The position numbers and the translations under genes were made by a program. Shown here in pieces: positions 50,345 through 59,395 of a DNA stretch of 64,000 nt. The stretch covers positions 1,240,001 to 1,304,000 of the forward strand of contig NZ_CP054916.1 of NCBI RefSeq assembly GCF_013364155.1, read 5' to 3'. Position 1 is the first letter of the stretch. Each line of letters opens with the position of its first letter. Below the pieces are notes generated by a model that saw only the letters and a program-made list of their open reading frames with translations, had not been told where the DNA came from and made no database searches. The stretch comes from Streptomyces sp. NA02950. GTDB lineage: Bacteria > Actinomycetota > Actinomycetes > Streptomycetales > Streptomycetaceae.

Positions 50345-50899
50345 TCAGACACCGAGTCCCTCCAGGACCACCGCACCCGGCAGCCCGGCGAGCAGCTTGC
50401 CCGGCACGATGAGCTTGCCGCGGCGGCTGCCGCTGCCGATGAGGGCATAGGGGCTGTCGGCGACGGCGGCGTCCACCAGCAGCGGCCAGCCCTCGGGCAG
50501 ACCGATGGGGGTGATACCGCCGAACTCCATCCCGCTCTCGCCGGTCGCCGTCTCGATGGGGGCGAACGAGGCCTTCCGCGCACCGAGATGACGGCGGACC
50601 ACTCCGTTGACGTCCGCACGGGTGTGGGCCAGCACCAGACACGCGGCGAGGGTGACGGCACCGCCCCGTTTGCCCGCGACGACCACGCAGTTGGCGGACT
50701 GCTCCAGCAGCCACGAGCCGTAGTGCTCGACGAGTACGGCGGTGTCGGCCCAGTCAGGGTCCGTGTCCACGTAGCGGACCTGCTCCACCGGCTCGGTGCC
50801 GCGCCAGTCGCTCAGGGCGGCGGCGACGGGGGCGGCCAGCAGGTCCAGGCACTCGACGGCGGGGCGGACGTCGTCGAAGGCATCCATCGGGGTGCTCAT
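50345..50899 (-). CDS. YbaK/EbsC-type aminoacyl-tRNA deacylase-like protein
   Basis: 184 residues. The YbaK core: SANCVVVAGKRGGAVTLAACLVLAHTRADVNGVVRRHLGARKASFAP (in parts), with the conserved Lys of the active region replaced by the group around GKRGG, and EFGGITPIGLPEGWPLLVDAAV. Such proteins edit mischarged tRNA or related small substrates. The N-terminal 60 residues are an extra helical part. Substrate unknown. Confidence 0.83.
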   Translation of the reverse strand: MSTPMDAFDDVRPAVECLDLLAAPVAAALSDWRGTEPVEQVRYVDTDPDWADTAVLVEHYGSWLLEQSANCVVVAGKRGGAVTLAACLVLAHTRADVNGVVRRHLGARKASFAPIETATGESGMEFGGITPIGLPEGWPLLVDAAVADSPYALIGSGSRRGKLIVPGKLLAGLPGAVVLEGLGV

Positions 50900-51010
50900 G
50901 CGGTCAAGCTAGCAGCCGGGGACGGTGCCGGGCCGCGCGGTCCCGGCGGGCGGCACAGCCTCGACGCGCGGCGCGGACCCGGCGGGCGGCGTGGCCCCGG
51001 GGGCGCGGTC

Positions 51011-51583
51011 TCAGCGGGCCGGCGGGACCGACACCGCCATGGTCATCGCCACGGGGACCTCGCCGTCATTGCGGTAGGAGTGGGGGGTGTTCGCCTCGAA
51101 GGCCGCCGAGGTCCCGGCCGGTACGGTGTGCTCCTCGCCGCCCGCCACCAGGGTCAGTTCCCCCGCCGTCACATGCAGCAGTTCGAAGGTGCCCGCGGGG
51201 TGCGGATCGGAGTCGCTGCCCTCGCCGGGCATCAGCCGCCACTCCCACATCTCCAGCGGTCCCTGCGCCTCGGTGCCGACGAGCAGAGCCGTGTAGCTGC
51301 CCCCCTCGGTGGACCACATCCGCACCGCCTGGTCGGCGGGGACGAGGCGCACCTGGGGACCCTGCTCGTAGTCGAGCAGGGTGGTGATGCTCACCCCTAG
51401 GGCGTCGGCCAGCTTCACGGTGGTGCCGACACTGGGGTTGGTGCGGGCCTGCTCAATCTGGATGATCATGCCTCGGCTGACCCCGGCGCGGGCCGCGAGG
51501 GCGTCAAGGGTGTAGCCGCGTTCATTGCGCCAGCGCTTGAGGTTGCGGGCGAGCGACTGTGTGAGCTGATCGAGGTCCGTCAC
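51011..51583 (-). CDS. XRE family regulator with cupin domain
   Basis: 190 residues. Helix-turn-helix (LARNLKRWRNERGYTLDALAARAGVSRGMIIQIEQARTNPSVGT, in parts, about 11-54) and a C-terminal cupin_2 domain (PHPAGTFELLHVTAGELTLVAGGEEHTVPAGTSAAF, in parts) that senses a small molecule. GTG 51583 is used. Divergent from the EamA transporter gene, which is the likely target. Confidence 0.88.
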   Translation of the reverse strand: MTDLDQLTQSLARNLKRWRNERGYTLDALAARAGVSRGMIIQIEQARTNPSVGTTVKLADALGVSITTLLDYEQGPQVRLVPADQAVRMWSTEGGSYTALLVGTEAQGPLEMWEWRLMPGEGSDSDPHPAGTFELLHVTAGELTLVAGGEEHTVPAGTSAAFEANTPHSYRNDGEVPVAMTMAVSVPPAR

Positions 51584-51685
51584 GGTCCGGATGTCCGTCC
51601 AATATTCTGAATGGCATAGTCGAGCACATTGAACTACGGTGGGGTGTACTCCCACGTCCATCACACTGTACGGCGAGGTTTCACC

Positions 51686-52552
51686 ATGTCCGCACTCTTC
51701 GCTCTTGCCACCAGCCTGCTGTGGGGGCTGGCCGACTTCGGCGGAGGGCTGCTCACCCGACGTACCCCCGCGCTCACCGTGGTCGTCGTCTCGCAGACCA
51801 TCGCGGTGGCCGTCCTCGGCGCCATCGTGGTGGCCACGGGCGGCTGGTCCGAGGCCGGTCCGCAGCTGTGGTTCGCGGCTGCGGCGGGTGTGGTCGGACC
51901 GGCCGCGATGCTCTGCTTCTACCGGGCCCTCGCGCTCGGCCCGATGGGCGTCGTCTCCCCGCTCGGGGCGCTGGGCGGAGTGGCGGTACCCCTCGGAGTG
52001 GCGCTGGTGCTCGGCGAGCGGCCGGGGGTGCTCCAGGTCGCGGGGATCGTGGTGGCGGTGGCGGGTGTTGTCCTGGCGAGCGGACCGCAGACCGGCGGGG
52101 CCCCCGTGCAGCGGCAGACCCTGCTGCTCACGCTGGTCGCCGCGCTCGGCTTCGGGTCGGTGATGGCGCTGATCGCGGAGGCGTCCTCCACGCTCACCGG
52201 GCTCTTCCTCGCCCTGTTCGTACAGCGGGTGTGCAATGTCATGGTCGGTGGCGCCGCACTGTACGCCGCCCTCCGGCGCGGAAACCCGGCACTGCCGGAG
52301 GGGGGTTTCGGTGTGGTGTGGACGTCGCTTCCGGCGCTCGCCTTCGTGGGCCTGGCCGATGTCGCCGCGAACGGCACCTACAACCTGGCCGCCCACCACG
52401 GCCCGGTCGCCGTGGCCGCCGTGCTCGCCTCCCTCTACCCCGTGGTGACGGCGCTCGCGGCCCGCGGGCTGCTCAACGAGCGGCTGCGTGCCGTGCAGGC
52501 CAGTGGCGCCGGACTGGCCCTGGTCGGCAGCCTGCTGCTGGCGACGGGCTGA
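51686..52552 (+). CDS. EamA/DMT family transporter
   Basis: 288 residues with about ten hydrophobic segments in two five-helix halves. The first starts LFALATSLLWGLADFGGGLL and the second LLLTLVAALGFGSVMALIAEA. Drug/metabolite transporter family, direction unknown. ATG 51686 sits behind GGCGAGG. The divergent XRE-cupin gene probably controls it. Upstream, GTGGG-N7-CCCAC (51639-51655) may be its operator. Confidence 0.85.
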   Translation: MSALFALATSLLWGLADFGGGLLTRRTPALTVVVVSQTIAVAVLGAIVVATGGWSEAGPQLWFAAAAGVVGPAAMLCFYRALALGPMGVVSPLGALGGVAVPLGVALVLGERPGVLQVAGIVVAVAGVVLASGPQTGGAPVQRQTLLLTLVAALGFGSVMALIAEASSTLTGLFLALFVQRVCNVMVGGAALYAALRRGNPALPEGGFGVVWTSLPALAFVGLADVAANGTYNLAAHHGPVAVAAVLASLYPVVTALAARGLLNERLRAVQASGAGLALVGSLLLATG

Positions 52553-52635
52553 ATCCGGGGTTCACCCGAGCCGGCCCCCGGGGGGCACCCGTCCACCGGC
52601 GCCCGCGGCCTGCCCTTCCACCAGCCCGCCGGGGC

Positions 52636-53415
52636 TCACTCGCCCACTACCGCCCGGACGAACCGGCCGCGGTCCTCGGGGTGGTCACGGAACCAGGCAC
52701 CGAGCCAGTGCTCGGCCTCGGGCAGCACGAGGTGGGTGAGGTCGGAGCCCTCGGCCAGCGCGCCCGCGACGGCCTCGGTCACCTCCGGAGGGATGACCTC
52801 GTCCCGCGCGGGCACCGCGAGGACCGCCCGCGCTCGATACGCACGGAAGGTGTCGAGGGCGACGGAGGAACGCCAGCCGCCCGGGGTATGGATGGTCTCG
52901 GTGAAGCCGGACCCGGCGCGGAACGGCGCCGCCCAGGCGTCGCGCGGATAGAGGGCCGGGGCGCACAGTCCGATCGTCGTCACCCGCGGACCGTAGTGGG
53001 CCAGCAGATCGGCGACCGTCTGGCCGCTCATGCTGAACCCGATGAGGACCAGCTCGTCGGAGGCGGGCACCCCCTGGTCGATCAGGGCCCGGGCCTGGCC
53101 GAACCGCCGCTTCAGGCTCAAGTCACCCAGTTCACCGGAGCTTTCGCCATGTCCGGAGAAATCGCAGGCCACCGCGTGGTGGCCATGGGCCGCCAGGTCC
53201 CGCATCAGGCCGAGCATCCGCTCCTTGTCGCTGGTCCCGGCGCCGTGCAGCACCACCGCGGTGGCACCCACCGCCGGTGCGGTGGGGTCGAAGGCGGCGC
53301 AGCCGAGCCTCTCGCCGTCACCCTCCAGGAAGAAGCGCCGCGGTCGGCGGCGGTCGTCCCGCTCGGGTGTCTGCCGTACGTCCTGTCCCTGTGCTTCCGC
53401 TCCCGGTATCTCCAC
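52636..53415 (-). CDS. Alpha/beta hydrolase, dienelactone-hydrolase-like
   Basis: 259 residues. VVLHGAGTSDKERM supplies the oxyanion loop, CDFSGHGESSGELG a typical feature of the esterase/lipase group, LIGFSMSGQTVADLLAHYG the nucleophile elbow (a GxSxS variant) and LPEAEHWLGAW the His. Start is uncertain: GTG 53415 has no clear ribosome site; a start inside the Arg/Pro-rich first 30 residues is possible. Substrate unknown. Confidence 0.7.
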   Translation of the reverse strand: MEIPGAEAQGQDVRQTPERDDRRRPRRFFLEGDGERLGCAAFDPTAPAVGATAVVLHGAGTSDKERMLGLMRDLAAHGHHAVACDFSGHGESSGELGDLSLKRRFGQARALIDQGVPASDELVLIGFSMSGQTVADLLAHYGPRVTTIGLCAPALYPRDAWAAPFRAGSGFTETIHTPGGWRSSVALDTFRAYRARAVLAVPARDEVIPPEVTEAVAGALAEGSDLTHLVLPEAEHWLGAWFRDHPEDRGRFVRAVVGE

Positions 53416-53442
53416 GGAGAGCAGGACGCATGATCGATTGCT

Positions 53443-53469
53443 CTGGTTCCGCTGGTTCCGGTGGTTCGG
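53443..53469. repeat. Tandem 9-bp repeat CTGGTTCCG x3 (third copy altered)
   Basis: CTGGTTCCG, CTGGTTCCG, GTGGTTCGG, in the divergent region between the hydrolase and carbonic anhydrase genes. Its complement CGGAACCAG recalls the GAACC units at 49821. Confidence 0.5.
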
Positions 53470-53521
53470 CACGGGGGTACCGTGCCGGGGACATGCCCAG
53501 ACGGACCAAGGGAGACTTGCT

Positions 53522-54079
53522 GTGACGGAGCGGGCGTTGATCGCTGGTGTGGGCGACAGGGAGCCGAAGGTCGACCCGGAGGCGTTCACCGCCCCGACGT
53601 CCGTGGTGATCGGTGAGGTGTCGGTGGGCGCCGAGGCGAGCGTCTGGTACCACGCCGTGCTCCGCGGGGACACCGCGGCGATCAGCGTGGGAGCGCAGAG
53701 CAACATCCAGGACAACTGCACCGTGCACGCCGACCCCGGCTTCCCGGCCAGCGTCGGTGAGCGGGTGTCGGTGGGCCACAACGCGGTGCTGCACGGCTGC
53801 ACGGTCGAGGACGATGTACTGATCGGCATGGGCGCGACCGTCCTCAACGGCGCACACATCGGGGCGGGCTCACTGGTGGCGGCTCAGGCGCTGGTGCCGC
53901 AGGGGATGCGGGTGCCGCCGAACTCGCTGGTGGCGGGCGTTCCGGCAAAGGTCCGGCGGGAGCTGACCGGGGAGGAGCGCGAGTCGATCCGGTTCAACGC
54001 GACGGGCTATGTCGAGCTGGCCCACCAGCACCGCGCGGCCGCGGAGGAGCGGGCGCGACAGGAAGGCCCGCGCGACTGA
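53522..54079 (+). CDS. Gamma carbonic anhydrase family protein
   Basis: 185-residue left-handed beta-helix protein. The metal His residues are at NCTVHADPG, VGHNAVLH (two His, HxxxxH), as in Cam/CamH and PaaY-type proteins. WYHAVLRGD and VGAQSNIQDN are family-typical, and the C-terminal helix (RESIRFNATGYVELAHQHRAAAEE) packs on the beta helix. GTG 53522 behind AAGGGAGAC. It ends before a perfect shared terminator. Confidence 0.87.
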   Translation: MTERALIAGVGDREPKVDPEAFTAPTSVVIGEVSVGAEASVWYHAVLRGDTAAISVGAQSNIQDNCTVHADPGFPASVGERVSVGHNAVLHGCTVEDDVLIGMGATVLNGAHIGAGSLVAAQALVPQGMRVPPNSLVAGVPAKVRRELTGEERESIRFNATGYVELAHQHRAAAEERARQEGPRD

Positions 54080-54089
54080 GCGGCGCCGG

Positions 54090-54116
54090 GGCCAGGCGGC
54101 CGTCAGCCGCCTGGCC
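54090..54116. terminator. Bidirectional terminator GGCCAGGCGGC-N5-GCCGCCTGGCC
   Basis: Perfect 11-bp stem between converging stops at 54079 and 54117. Confidence 0.8.
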
Positions 54117-54797
54117 TCAGTCGGCGGCCGGGACGGGCTCCGGCTCGGCCGCCTCGGTCCCGGTCTCGGTCCCGGTCCCGGTGACGGCTGTCGCCCTCGA
54201 CTTCTTCGACCGCCAGTTCATGACGAGCATCGAGCCGAGACCGAAGAGCAGGGCGACAACGAGGCCGAGCCAGGAGAAACGCTTGAGCCAGTCCTCGGCG
54301 ACCTTGCCGACGGAGTAGATGACGGCGGTGGTGCCACCCGCCCAGACGATGCCGCCGAGCACATTGGCGATCAGGAACTTCCAATACGGCATGCGCAGCA
54401 CACCGGCGAGCGGGCCCGCGAAGATCCGCAGCAGGGCGATGAAGCGGCCGACAAAAACCGCCCACATCCCCCATTTCTGGAAGGATCGTTCGGCGGTCGC
54501 CACATGCTCGGCACTGAAGTGCTTGGGGAATTTGCGCCCCAGCCACGCCAGGAGTGGTTCTCCGCCCTTCCGGCCGATCAGATAGCCGATGGAGTCGCCG
54601 ATCACGGCGCCCGCGATGGCGCAGGCTCCGAGGATGTAGGGATTGATGTGGTCCTGCGAGGCCGCCAGCAGCGTCGCGCTGACGAGGATGATCTCTCCGG
54701 GAAGCGGAATGCCCAGGCTCTCCAGGCCGATGACAAGGCCCACGAGAAGATAGACGCTGACCGCGGGTACGCTCTCGAGCCACTCCTCGATATGCAA
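54117..54797 (-). CDS. DedA family membrane protein
   Basis: 226 residues. DedA/VTT motifs: GLVIGLESLGIPLPGEIILVSATLLAAS, GAVIGDSIGYLIGRKGG, FVGRFIALLRIFAGPLAGVLRMPYWKF (in parts, the conserved R and P of the re-entrant loop) and ANVLGGIVWAGG. Members flip undecaprenyl phosphate or other lipid carriers. TTG 54797 has GGAGG 8 bp upstream and is preferred over ATG 54875, which would add a charged 26-residue extension. The C-terminal tail is Thr/Glu/Pro-rich. Confidence 0.87.
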   Translation of the reverse strand: MHIEEWLESVPAVSVYLLVGLVIGLESLGIPLPGEIILVSATLLAASQDHINPYILGACAIAGAVIGDSIGYLIGRKGGEPLLAWLGRKFPKHFSAEHVATAERSFQKWGMWAVFVGRFIALLRIFAGPLAGVLRMPYWKFLIANVLGGIVWAGGTTAVIYSVGKVAEDWLKRFSWLGLVVALLFGLGSMLVMNWRSKKSRATAVTGTGTETGTEAAEPEPVPAAD

Positions 54798-54944
54798 CTC
54801 CGGTTCCTCCCCGTGTGCCGATCCATCCCGGGCGCGCGCACTGGTTTCGGCGCACGCCCGGGGAAGCCTACTCAATCAGCGCGCGGTCGCCATCATCCCC
54901 AGGTCGTGGTCCGGAGCGCGTCGGCGTACCGCTGATGAGGGGCG

Positions 54945-55397
54945 TCAGGACTGCGGCCGCAGGGTCCACGTGATCGACATCTCGCCGGTCACCGCCCCGT
55001 CCTCGCGGGTGATCTCGATGTTCACCGGGAATTCAGGACGCTCTCCGGCGTCCAGCTCGGCGATCACATCGGCGACCGGGCGGCCGAGCCGGGCCGTCGC
55101 GGTGACGGGTCCCATCGCCAGCTTCTTGAAGGCGATCTCGGAACGCACGGCCAGCGGTACGGCGCGGGCCAACTGGTCACCGAACGCGGCCAGCACGATC
55201 GCACCGCTCGCGGACTCGGCGAGGGTGAACATCGCACCGGCATGCGGCCCACCGACATGGTTGTGGAAGTCGGACTGGTCCGGCAGACGCAGTACGGCGC
55301 TGTCGGCCGTCGCCTCGACGATCTCCAGGTTCAGGGTGCGCACCATGGGCACGGTGGCAGCGAGCATCTCGCCGATGGACGGCATGGTCTGTGACAT
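54945..55397 (-). CDS. Hotdog-fold thioesterase-like protein (PaaI/DUF4442 group)
   Basis: 150 residues. Hotdog-fold marks: RLPDQSDFHNHVGGPHAGAMFTLAESASGAIVL (in parts; the HxGxxFTLAE pattern with Asn/His near the catalytic helix) and MAVRSEIAFKKLAMGPV-type strands. ATG 55397 is chosen behind CCGGGGT; ATG 55460 would add 21 odd residues. The acyl substrate is unknown. Confidence 0.82.
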   Translation of the reverse strand: MSQTMPSIGEMLAATVPMVRTLNLEIVEATADSAVLRLPDQSDFHNHVGGPHAGAMFTLAESASGAIVLAAFGDQLARAVPLAVRSEIAFKKLAMGPVTATARLGRPVADVIAELDAGERPEFPVNIEITREDGAVTGEMSITWTLRPQS

Positions 55398-55481
55398 ACC
55401 CCGGAAGTTACCACCCAGTAGCAAAGAGAGGGAAGGGGCAGCCGTAGCCCCTGTCGGCACCCACCTTTAGGGTTACTGGCC

Positions 55482-56558
55482 ATGTGGCCAGGACAGCAGT
55501 CGCCCGGGGGCGAGCAGAACCCGAACGACCAGAACCCGTATCAGCAGCCGGGGTACCACCAGCCCAACCCGTATCAGCAGCCGGGCTATCAACAGCCGAA
55601 TCCGTATCAGCAACCGCCGCAGCAGCCGCAGCCGGGCAAGTCCGGTCAGCCACAGCATCAGCCGGGCTACGGCGGGCCCCACCACCAGCAGCCGCAGGCG
55701 TGGGGCAGCCCCACCGCACCGCCCGGGGCCCCGGAGCCTCCCCGCAAGAAGCGCACGGCCACCATCGCGATCGTCACGGCGGTGGCGGTCGTGGCGGCCG
55801 CCGCGGTCGGCGCGGTGCTGGTGCTGAACAAGGACGACAGCAAGAACGACGAGTCGAGCGGTAAGAAGCCCGCCGCCTCCTCGCCCGCCACGGCCTCCTC
55901 CGCACCCGGCGAGGATCCGTCGGGTGGCGGCCGGGAGGACAACAACCCGCGTGACGGGGACAAGGTCGAGCCCGTCATACCCGGCTGGAAGACGGTGGTC
56001 AGCGCCAAGCGGCACAACGCCTTCGATGTGCCCGCGAACTGGGTGGTCGAGCCGTCCGGTCTGGGCGTCGGCTTCGAGGACGACAAGGGCAAGCCGCTCG
56101 TCATGATGTCCGCCACGGGGATCTTCAAGAAGGACTACTGCACGACCAAGGAAGAGGGCGGCTACGAGAACAAGAGCGACGCCGCCGCGGCGGGGTCCAA
56201 GGGCGCCCAGGGAGCCAAGAGCGAGGCGTCCGCCGCTCGGATCGAGGCGGGCAACTGGGCCTTCGCCGCCTTCGACCAGAAGAAGACCGGCAAGCTCAAG
56301 GTCGGCCAGGCCAAGAAGTTCAGCAGTGACCACGGGCTCAAGGGGTACACCGCCTCGGCCACCGTCACCGGGGTCAAGAAGACCGACAAGTGCTCCACGG
56401 ACGGAAAGTCGGTGACGGTCTCCTACACCGACACCAACGGCGATTTCGCGACCTGGGTCTTCTACTCCGTCAAGGGCACCAAGAACGAGGTCCCGGACGC
56501 GACCATCAAGAAGATCATGAGCAGCCTGCGTCCGCTGAAGTCCGACACCGGCTTCTGA
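55482..56558 (+). CDS. Pro/Gln-rich single-pass membrane protein
   Basis: 358 residues. An N-terminal cytoplasmic part (about 1-85) has repeats of NPYQQPGY/QQPNPYQQP. A single membrane helix follows (TATIAIVTAVAVVAAAAVGAVLVL, in parts, about 92-114), then a Ser/Lys/Gly-rich spacer and an extracellular domain of about 190 residues containing one Cys pair (KKDYCTT and TDKCSTDG). Such proteins are common in Streptomyces and lack an assigned role. ATG 55482 is the only reasonable start. Confidence 0.75.
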   Translation: MWPGQQSPGGEQNPNDQNPYQQPGYHQPNPYQQPGYQQPNPYQQPPQQPQPGKSGQPQHQPGYGGPHHQQPQAWGSPTAPPGAPEPPRKKRTATIAIVTAVAVVAAAAVGAVLVLNKDDSKNDESSGKKPAASSPATASSAPGEDPSGGGREDNNPRDGDKVEPVIPGWKTVVSAKRHNAFDVPANWVVEPSGLGVGFEDDKGKPLVMMSATGIFKKDYCTTKEEGGYENKSDAAAAGSKGAQGAKSEASAARIEAGNWAFAAFDQKKTGKLKVGQAKKFSSDHGLKGYTASATVTGVKKTDKCSTDGKSVTVSYTDTNGDFATWVFYSVKGTKNEVPDATIKKIMSSLRPLKSDTGF

Positions 56559-56614
56559 TCGCCCTGGCCGAAATCCAGTTGGACGCCGGGGCCCGCCCCA
56601 GGGATAGTCCGCTC

Positions 56615-58030
56615 GTGACCACTCCCCCGGCCCCGCGCTCCCGACCACGCCGCCCCGAGTGGGCTGGACGCAACTACACACTGCTGACCGCCGCCGCCGT
56701 GGCGACGGGCCTCGGAAACGCCGGGGCCCTCATCGCTGCGGCGTTCGCGGTGCTCGACGCGGGCGGGGACGGTGGCGACGTCGGTCTGGTGGCCGCGGCC
56801 CGCACCGTGCCGCTCGTGGTGTTCCTGCTGATCGGCGGGGCGCTGGCAGACCGGCTGCCCCGGCATCGGGTGATGGTCGCGGCCAACGCCCTCAACTGCC
56901 TGTCGCAGGCGGCTTTCGCGGCGCTTGTGCTGTCCGGCGGGGCCCAGCTGTGGCAGATGGCCCTGCTCTCCGCGATCGGCGGCACCGGGCATGCCTTCTT
57001 CTCCCCCGCCGCCGAGGGCATGCTGCTGTCCAGCGTCACCAGCGAACAGGCGGGCCGTGCCTTCGCGTTCTTCCGGATGGGGGTGAACGGCGCGCAGATC
57101 GGCGGCGCCGCGCTCGGCGGCGCGCTCATCGCGATCGTGGGCCCCGGGTGGATGCTGGCCGTGGACGCCGCCGCCTTCGCCCTCGCGGGCTCGCTGCGCG
57201 CCTTCCTCGACGTCAGCGGAGTCCCCCCGCGGGAGTCCGGGGGCGGCATGCCGGCCGATCTGCGCGACGGATGGCGTGAGTTCGCCACCCGGCCCTGGCT
57301 GTGGAGCATCGTGCTGCAATTCTCCGTCGTCAACGCCGTGGTGGGCGCGGCCGAGGCCGTCTACGGTCCGCTGGTCGCCGAAGAGCATCTGGGCGGGGCC
57401 CGGCCCTGGGGCTTCGCCCTGGCGGCGTTCGGCGCGGGCACCGTCCTCGGCGGGGTGCTGATGATGCGCTGGCGTCCACGCCGTCTGCTGCTCGCGGGCA
57501 CCCTGTGCGTACTGCCCTTCGCCATGCCGTCGGCCGCGCTCGCCATTCCGCTTCCGGTGCCGGTGCTGGCCGTGGTCATGTTTGTCAGCGGGGCGTCGAT
57601 CGAGGTGTTCGGTGTGTCCTGGATGACCGCGCTGCACCAGGAGATCCCCGAGGACAAGCTCTCTCGGGTCTTGGCCTACGACATGCTGGGCTCGATCGCC
57701 TTCCTCCCCATGGCCATGTCCCTGGCGGGCCCGGTGGAGAGCGCCGTCGGCCGGACGGCCTCGCTGTGGGGCTGCTCGGCACTGATCCTGCTGCTGACCC
57801 TGGCGGTGCTGACCGTGCCGGACGTCCGCCGGCTGCGGCGGCGTGAACCGGGTCCCGTCGCCAAGGGACCGGTCGCCGAGGGAGCGGGCCTGGGCACCCT
57901 CACTGAGGGAGCCGTCACCACGGGAGCCGTCACCGCGGGGCCTGTCGTCGAAGGACCGGTCATCGTCGCTGAAGGACCGGTCGACCCCGATCCGGCGGCG
58001 GCCGAGGGTCAGCACCGCGCCCTGCCGTAG
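56615..58030 (+). CDS. MFS transporter with repetitive C-terminal tail
   Basis: 471 residues and 12 hydrophobic segments of the MFS type. ALADRLPRHRVMVAAN after segment 2 is the conserved cytoplasmic loop of the drug-exporter-like branch, and EIPEDKLSRVLAYDMLGS is in the second half. The last ~55 residues are Val/Gly/Pro/Thr-rich with recurring GPV units and are cytoplasmic. GTG 56615 behind AGGGAT. Its 3' end overlaps the convergent hydrolase-fold gene by 22 bp. Substrate unknown. Confidence 0.8.
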   Translation: MTTPPAPRSRPRRPEWAGRNYTLLTAAAVATGLGNAGALIAAAFAVLDAGGDGGDVGLVAAARTVPLVVFLLIGGALADRLPRHRVMVAANALNCLSQAAFAALVLSGGAQLWQMALLSAIGGTGHAFFSPAAEGMLLSSVTSEQAGRAFAFFRMGVNGAQIGGAALGGALIAIVGPGWMLAVDAAAFALAGSLRAFLDVSGVPPRESGGGMPADLRDGWREFATRPWLWSIVLQFSVVNAVVGAAEAVYGPLVAEEHLGGARPWGFALAAFGAGTVLGGVLMMRWRPRRLLLAGTLCVLPFAMPSAALAIPLPVPVLAVVMFVSGASIEVFGVSWMTALHQEIPEDKLSRVLAYDMLGSIAFLPMAMSLAGPVESAVGRTASLWGCSALILLLTLAVLTVPDVRRLRRREPGPVAKGPVAEGAGLGTLTEGAVTTGAVTAGPVVEGPVIVAEGPVDPDPAAAEGQHRALP

Positions 58031-59187
58031 TGCCGTGCCAGTGCGTGGAACGCCTCCTTCGGCTCCCAGTGCCAGTGGGCTGTCGGCTCCTCGGGCGTCT
58101 TCCAGATGGGCTTCACCAGGCTGTAGCTCGCCATGTCGAGGTCGTAGCGCGGCCGATGCCGGTGCGGGGCGTCGGGGGTGACGAATTGGTACACCAGAGC
58201 CGCGTACAGATCCATCGACTCGAAGACGTCGACCAGGTCGGTGAGATAGGCGGCCTGGGTGCGCTCACTACGGACCAGTTCGCCGATGATCTCAGGGGGC
58301 TCCCTGTCGTAGTCGACCACGTCCCAGCCCATCCCGCCCCGCTCCGGGGCTCCCCGGAAGGTGCAGGTGCCGAACTCGGAGACCACCACCGGTTTGCCCC
58401 ACCTCCGGAACTTCGACAGGGCCCGGACATGCTCGGCCCGCCGCGCGAAGGACGCGTAGTAGTTGACGCTGACCAGGTCGAAGAGCTTCCAGTCCACCTG
58501 TTCGTCCTGCGCCGCGCCATAGGTCACCTTGCCGTGGAAGACGGACCTGGCGGCCTTCGCGGCCCGCACGGTGAACGAACGCAGCTCCCGCACCAACGTC
58601 TTCGGGTCGTAGTGCCCGCTCGTCAGGTTCTTGATGCGCTCCACGGCATTGGCGCCGGGCACGATGCCCGGCACGAAGAGCATGAACTCGGCGCCGACGC
58701 TGAGATGGACCTCGGCCCCCTGGCGCCGCAATCGCTCGGCATGCCTGCCCGTTTCGGCGAGATGGTCAAGGATCTCCGGCTGTGGAACATCCGCCAGCCG
58801 CGGCTGGAGCCACACATGCAACCCACGCTCGGCCGCCTCCGTCGAGGTGGCCGCAAGGCGCTCGACACCGGTGCCGAAGACCGAGACCGAGTCGGCGTGG
58901 AGCTCGTCCTTGATCGCTCGCATGTCGTGGCGCATCCGCGTGGCATCCCACCCGGTGAACGGGGTCTCCCCGTCGATGAGCTCATAGGACACCCCGCGAT
59001 ACGTCAGCCCGCGCCGACCGCCCGTCCTGCCCGGCGCCGGTTCCGAGACCGGTGACCCGGCCCCTCCAGGCGCCCCGGCCGCCCGCGCCCCGCCTCCCGT
59101 CAGCAACGGCCCCATCGCTCCCGCGACACCGACCGCCCCCGCCCTGGCCAGAAATCCGGCCCGGCTGATCTCCTTGTTGCTTGCCAT
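58009..59187 (-). CDS. Exported glycoside-hydrolase-fold protein (labelled abortive phage infection protein in relatives)
   Basis: 392 residues. N-terminal export signal (SRAGFLARAGAVGVAGAMG, Tat-like without a strict RR) ends near an Ala/Gly-rich spacer. The TIM-barrel core: GLTYRGVSYELIDGETPFT, DSVSVFGTGVERLA, GLHVWLQPRLADVPQ, LSVGAEFMLFV (candidate acid/base Glu), VSVNYYASF and VVVSEFGTCTFRGAPE (candidate nucleophile Glu). From memory, Streptomyces relatives carry the label abortive phage infection protein; nothing in the sequence supports a phage role directly. ATG 59187 behind GGGGGAG. Confidence 0.65.
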   Translation of the reverse strand: MASNKEISRAGFLARAGAVGVAGAMGPLLTGGGARAAGAPGGAGSPVSEPAPGRTGGRRGLTYRGVSYELIDGETPFTGWDATRMRHDMRAIKDELHADSVSVFGTGVERLAATSTEAAERGLHVWLQPRLADVPQPEILDHLAETGRHAERLRRQGAEVHLSVGAEFMLFVPGIVPGANAVERIKNLTSGHYDPKTLVRELRSFTVRAAKAARSVFHGKVTYGAAQDEQVDWKLFDLVSVNYYASFARRAEHVRALSKFRRWGKPVVVSEFGTCTFRGAPERGGMGWDVVDYDREPPEIIGELVRSERTQAAYLTDLVDVFESMDLYAALVYQFVTPDAPHRHRPRYDLDMASYSLVKPIWKTPEEPTAHWHWEPKEAFHALARHYGRARC

Positions 59188-59395
59188 GTCTCCCCCGCTG
59201 TGCCGTTCATGTCGTCCATCCGCCGCGGCATCCTCGGCACCACGACGTGACTCCACTCTGGCAAGCGACAGTGCGCGCTGTCGTCGGCCGAAGGTCTGCG
59301 CCTCGGCGACCGAGGTATGAACCCGCCGCCACGGAACACGACCTGGGTAGCGACCAGATAGCGACTCAGGTCAGGGTGCTCCGGCCGACGGAGGG

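Noticed and set aside
58140..59187. Assigning phage defence to the exported barrel protein
   Set aside because: The label comes from relatives by name only; the sequence shows an export signal and glycosidase-like residues.
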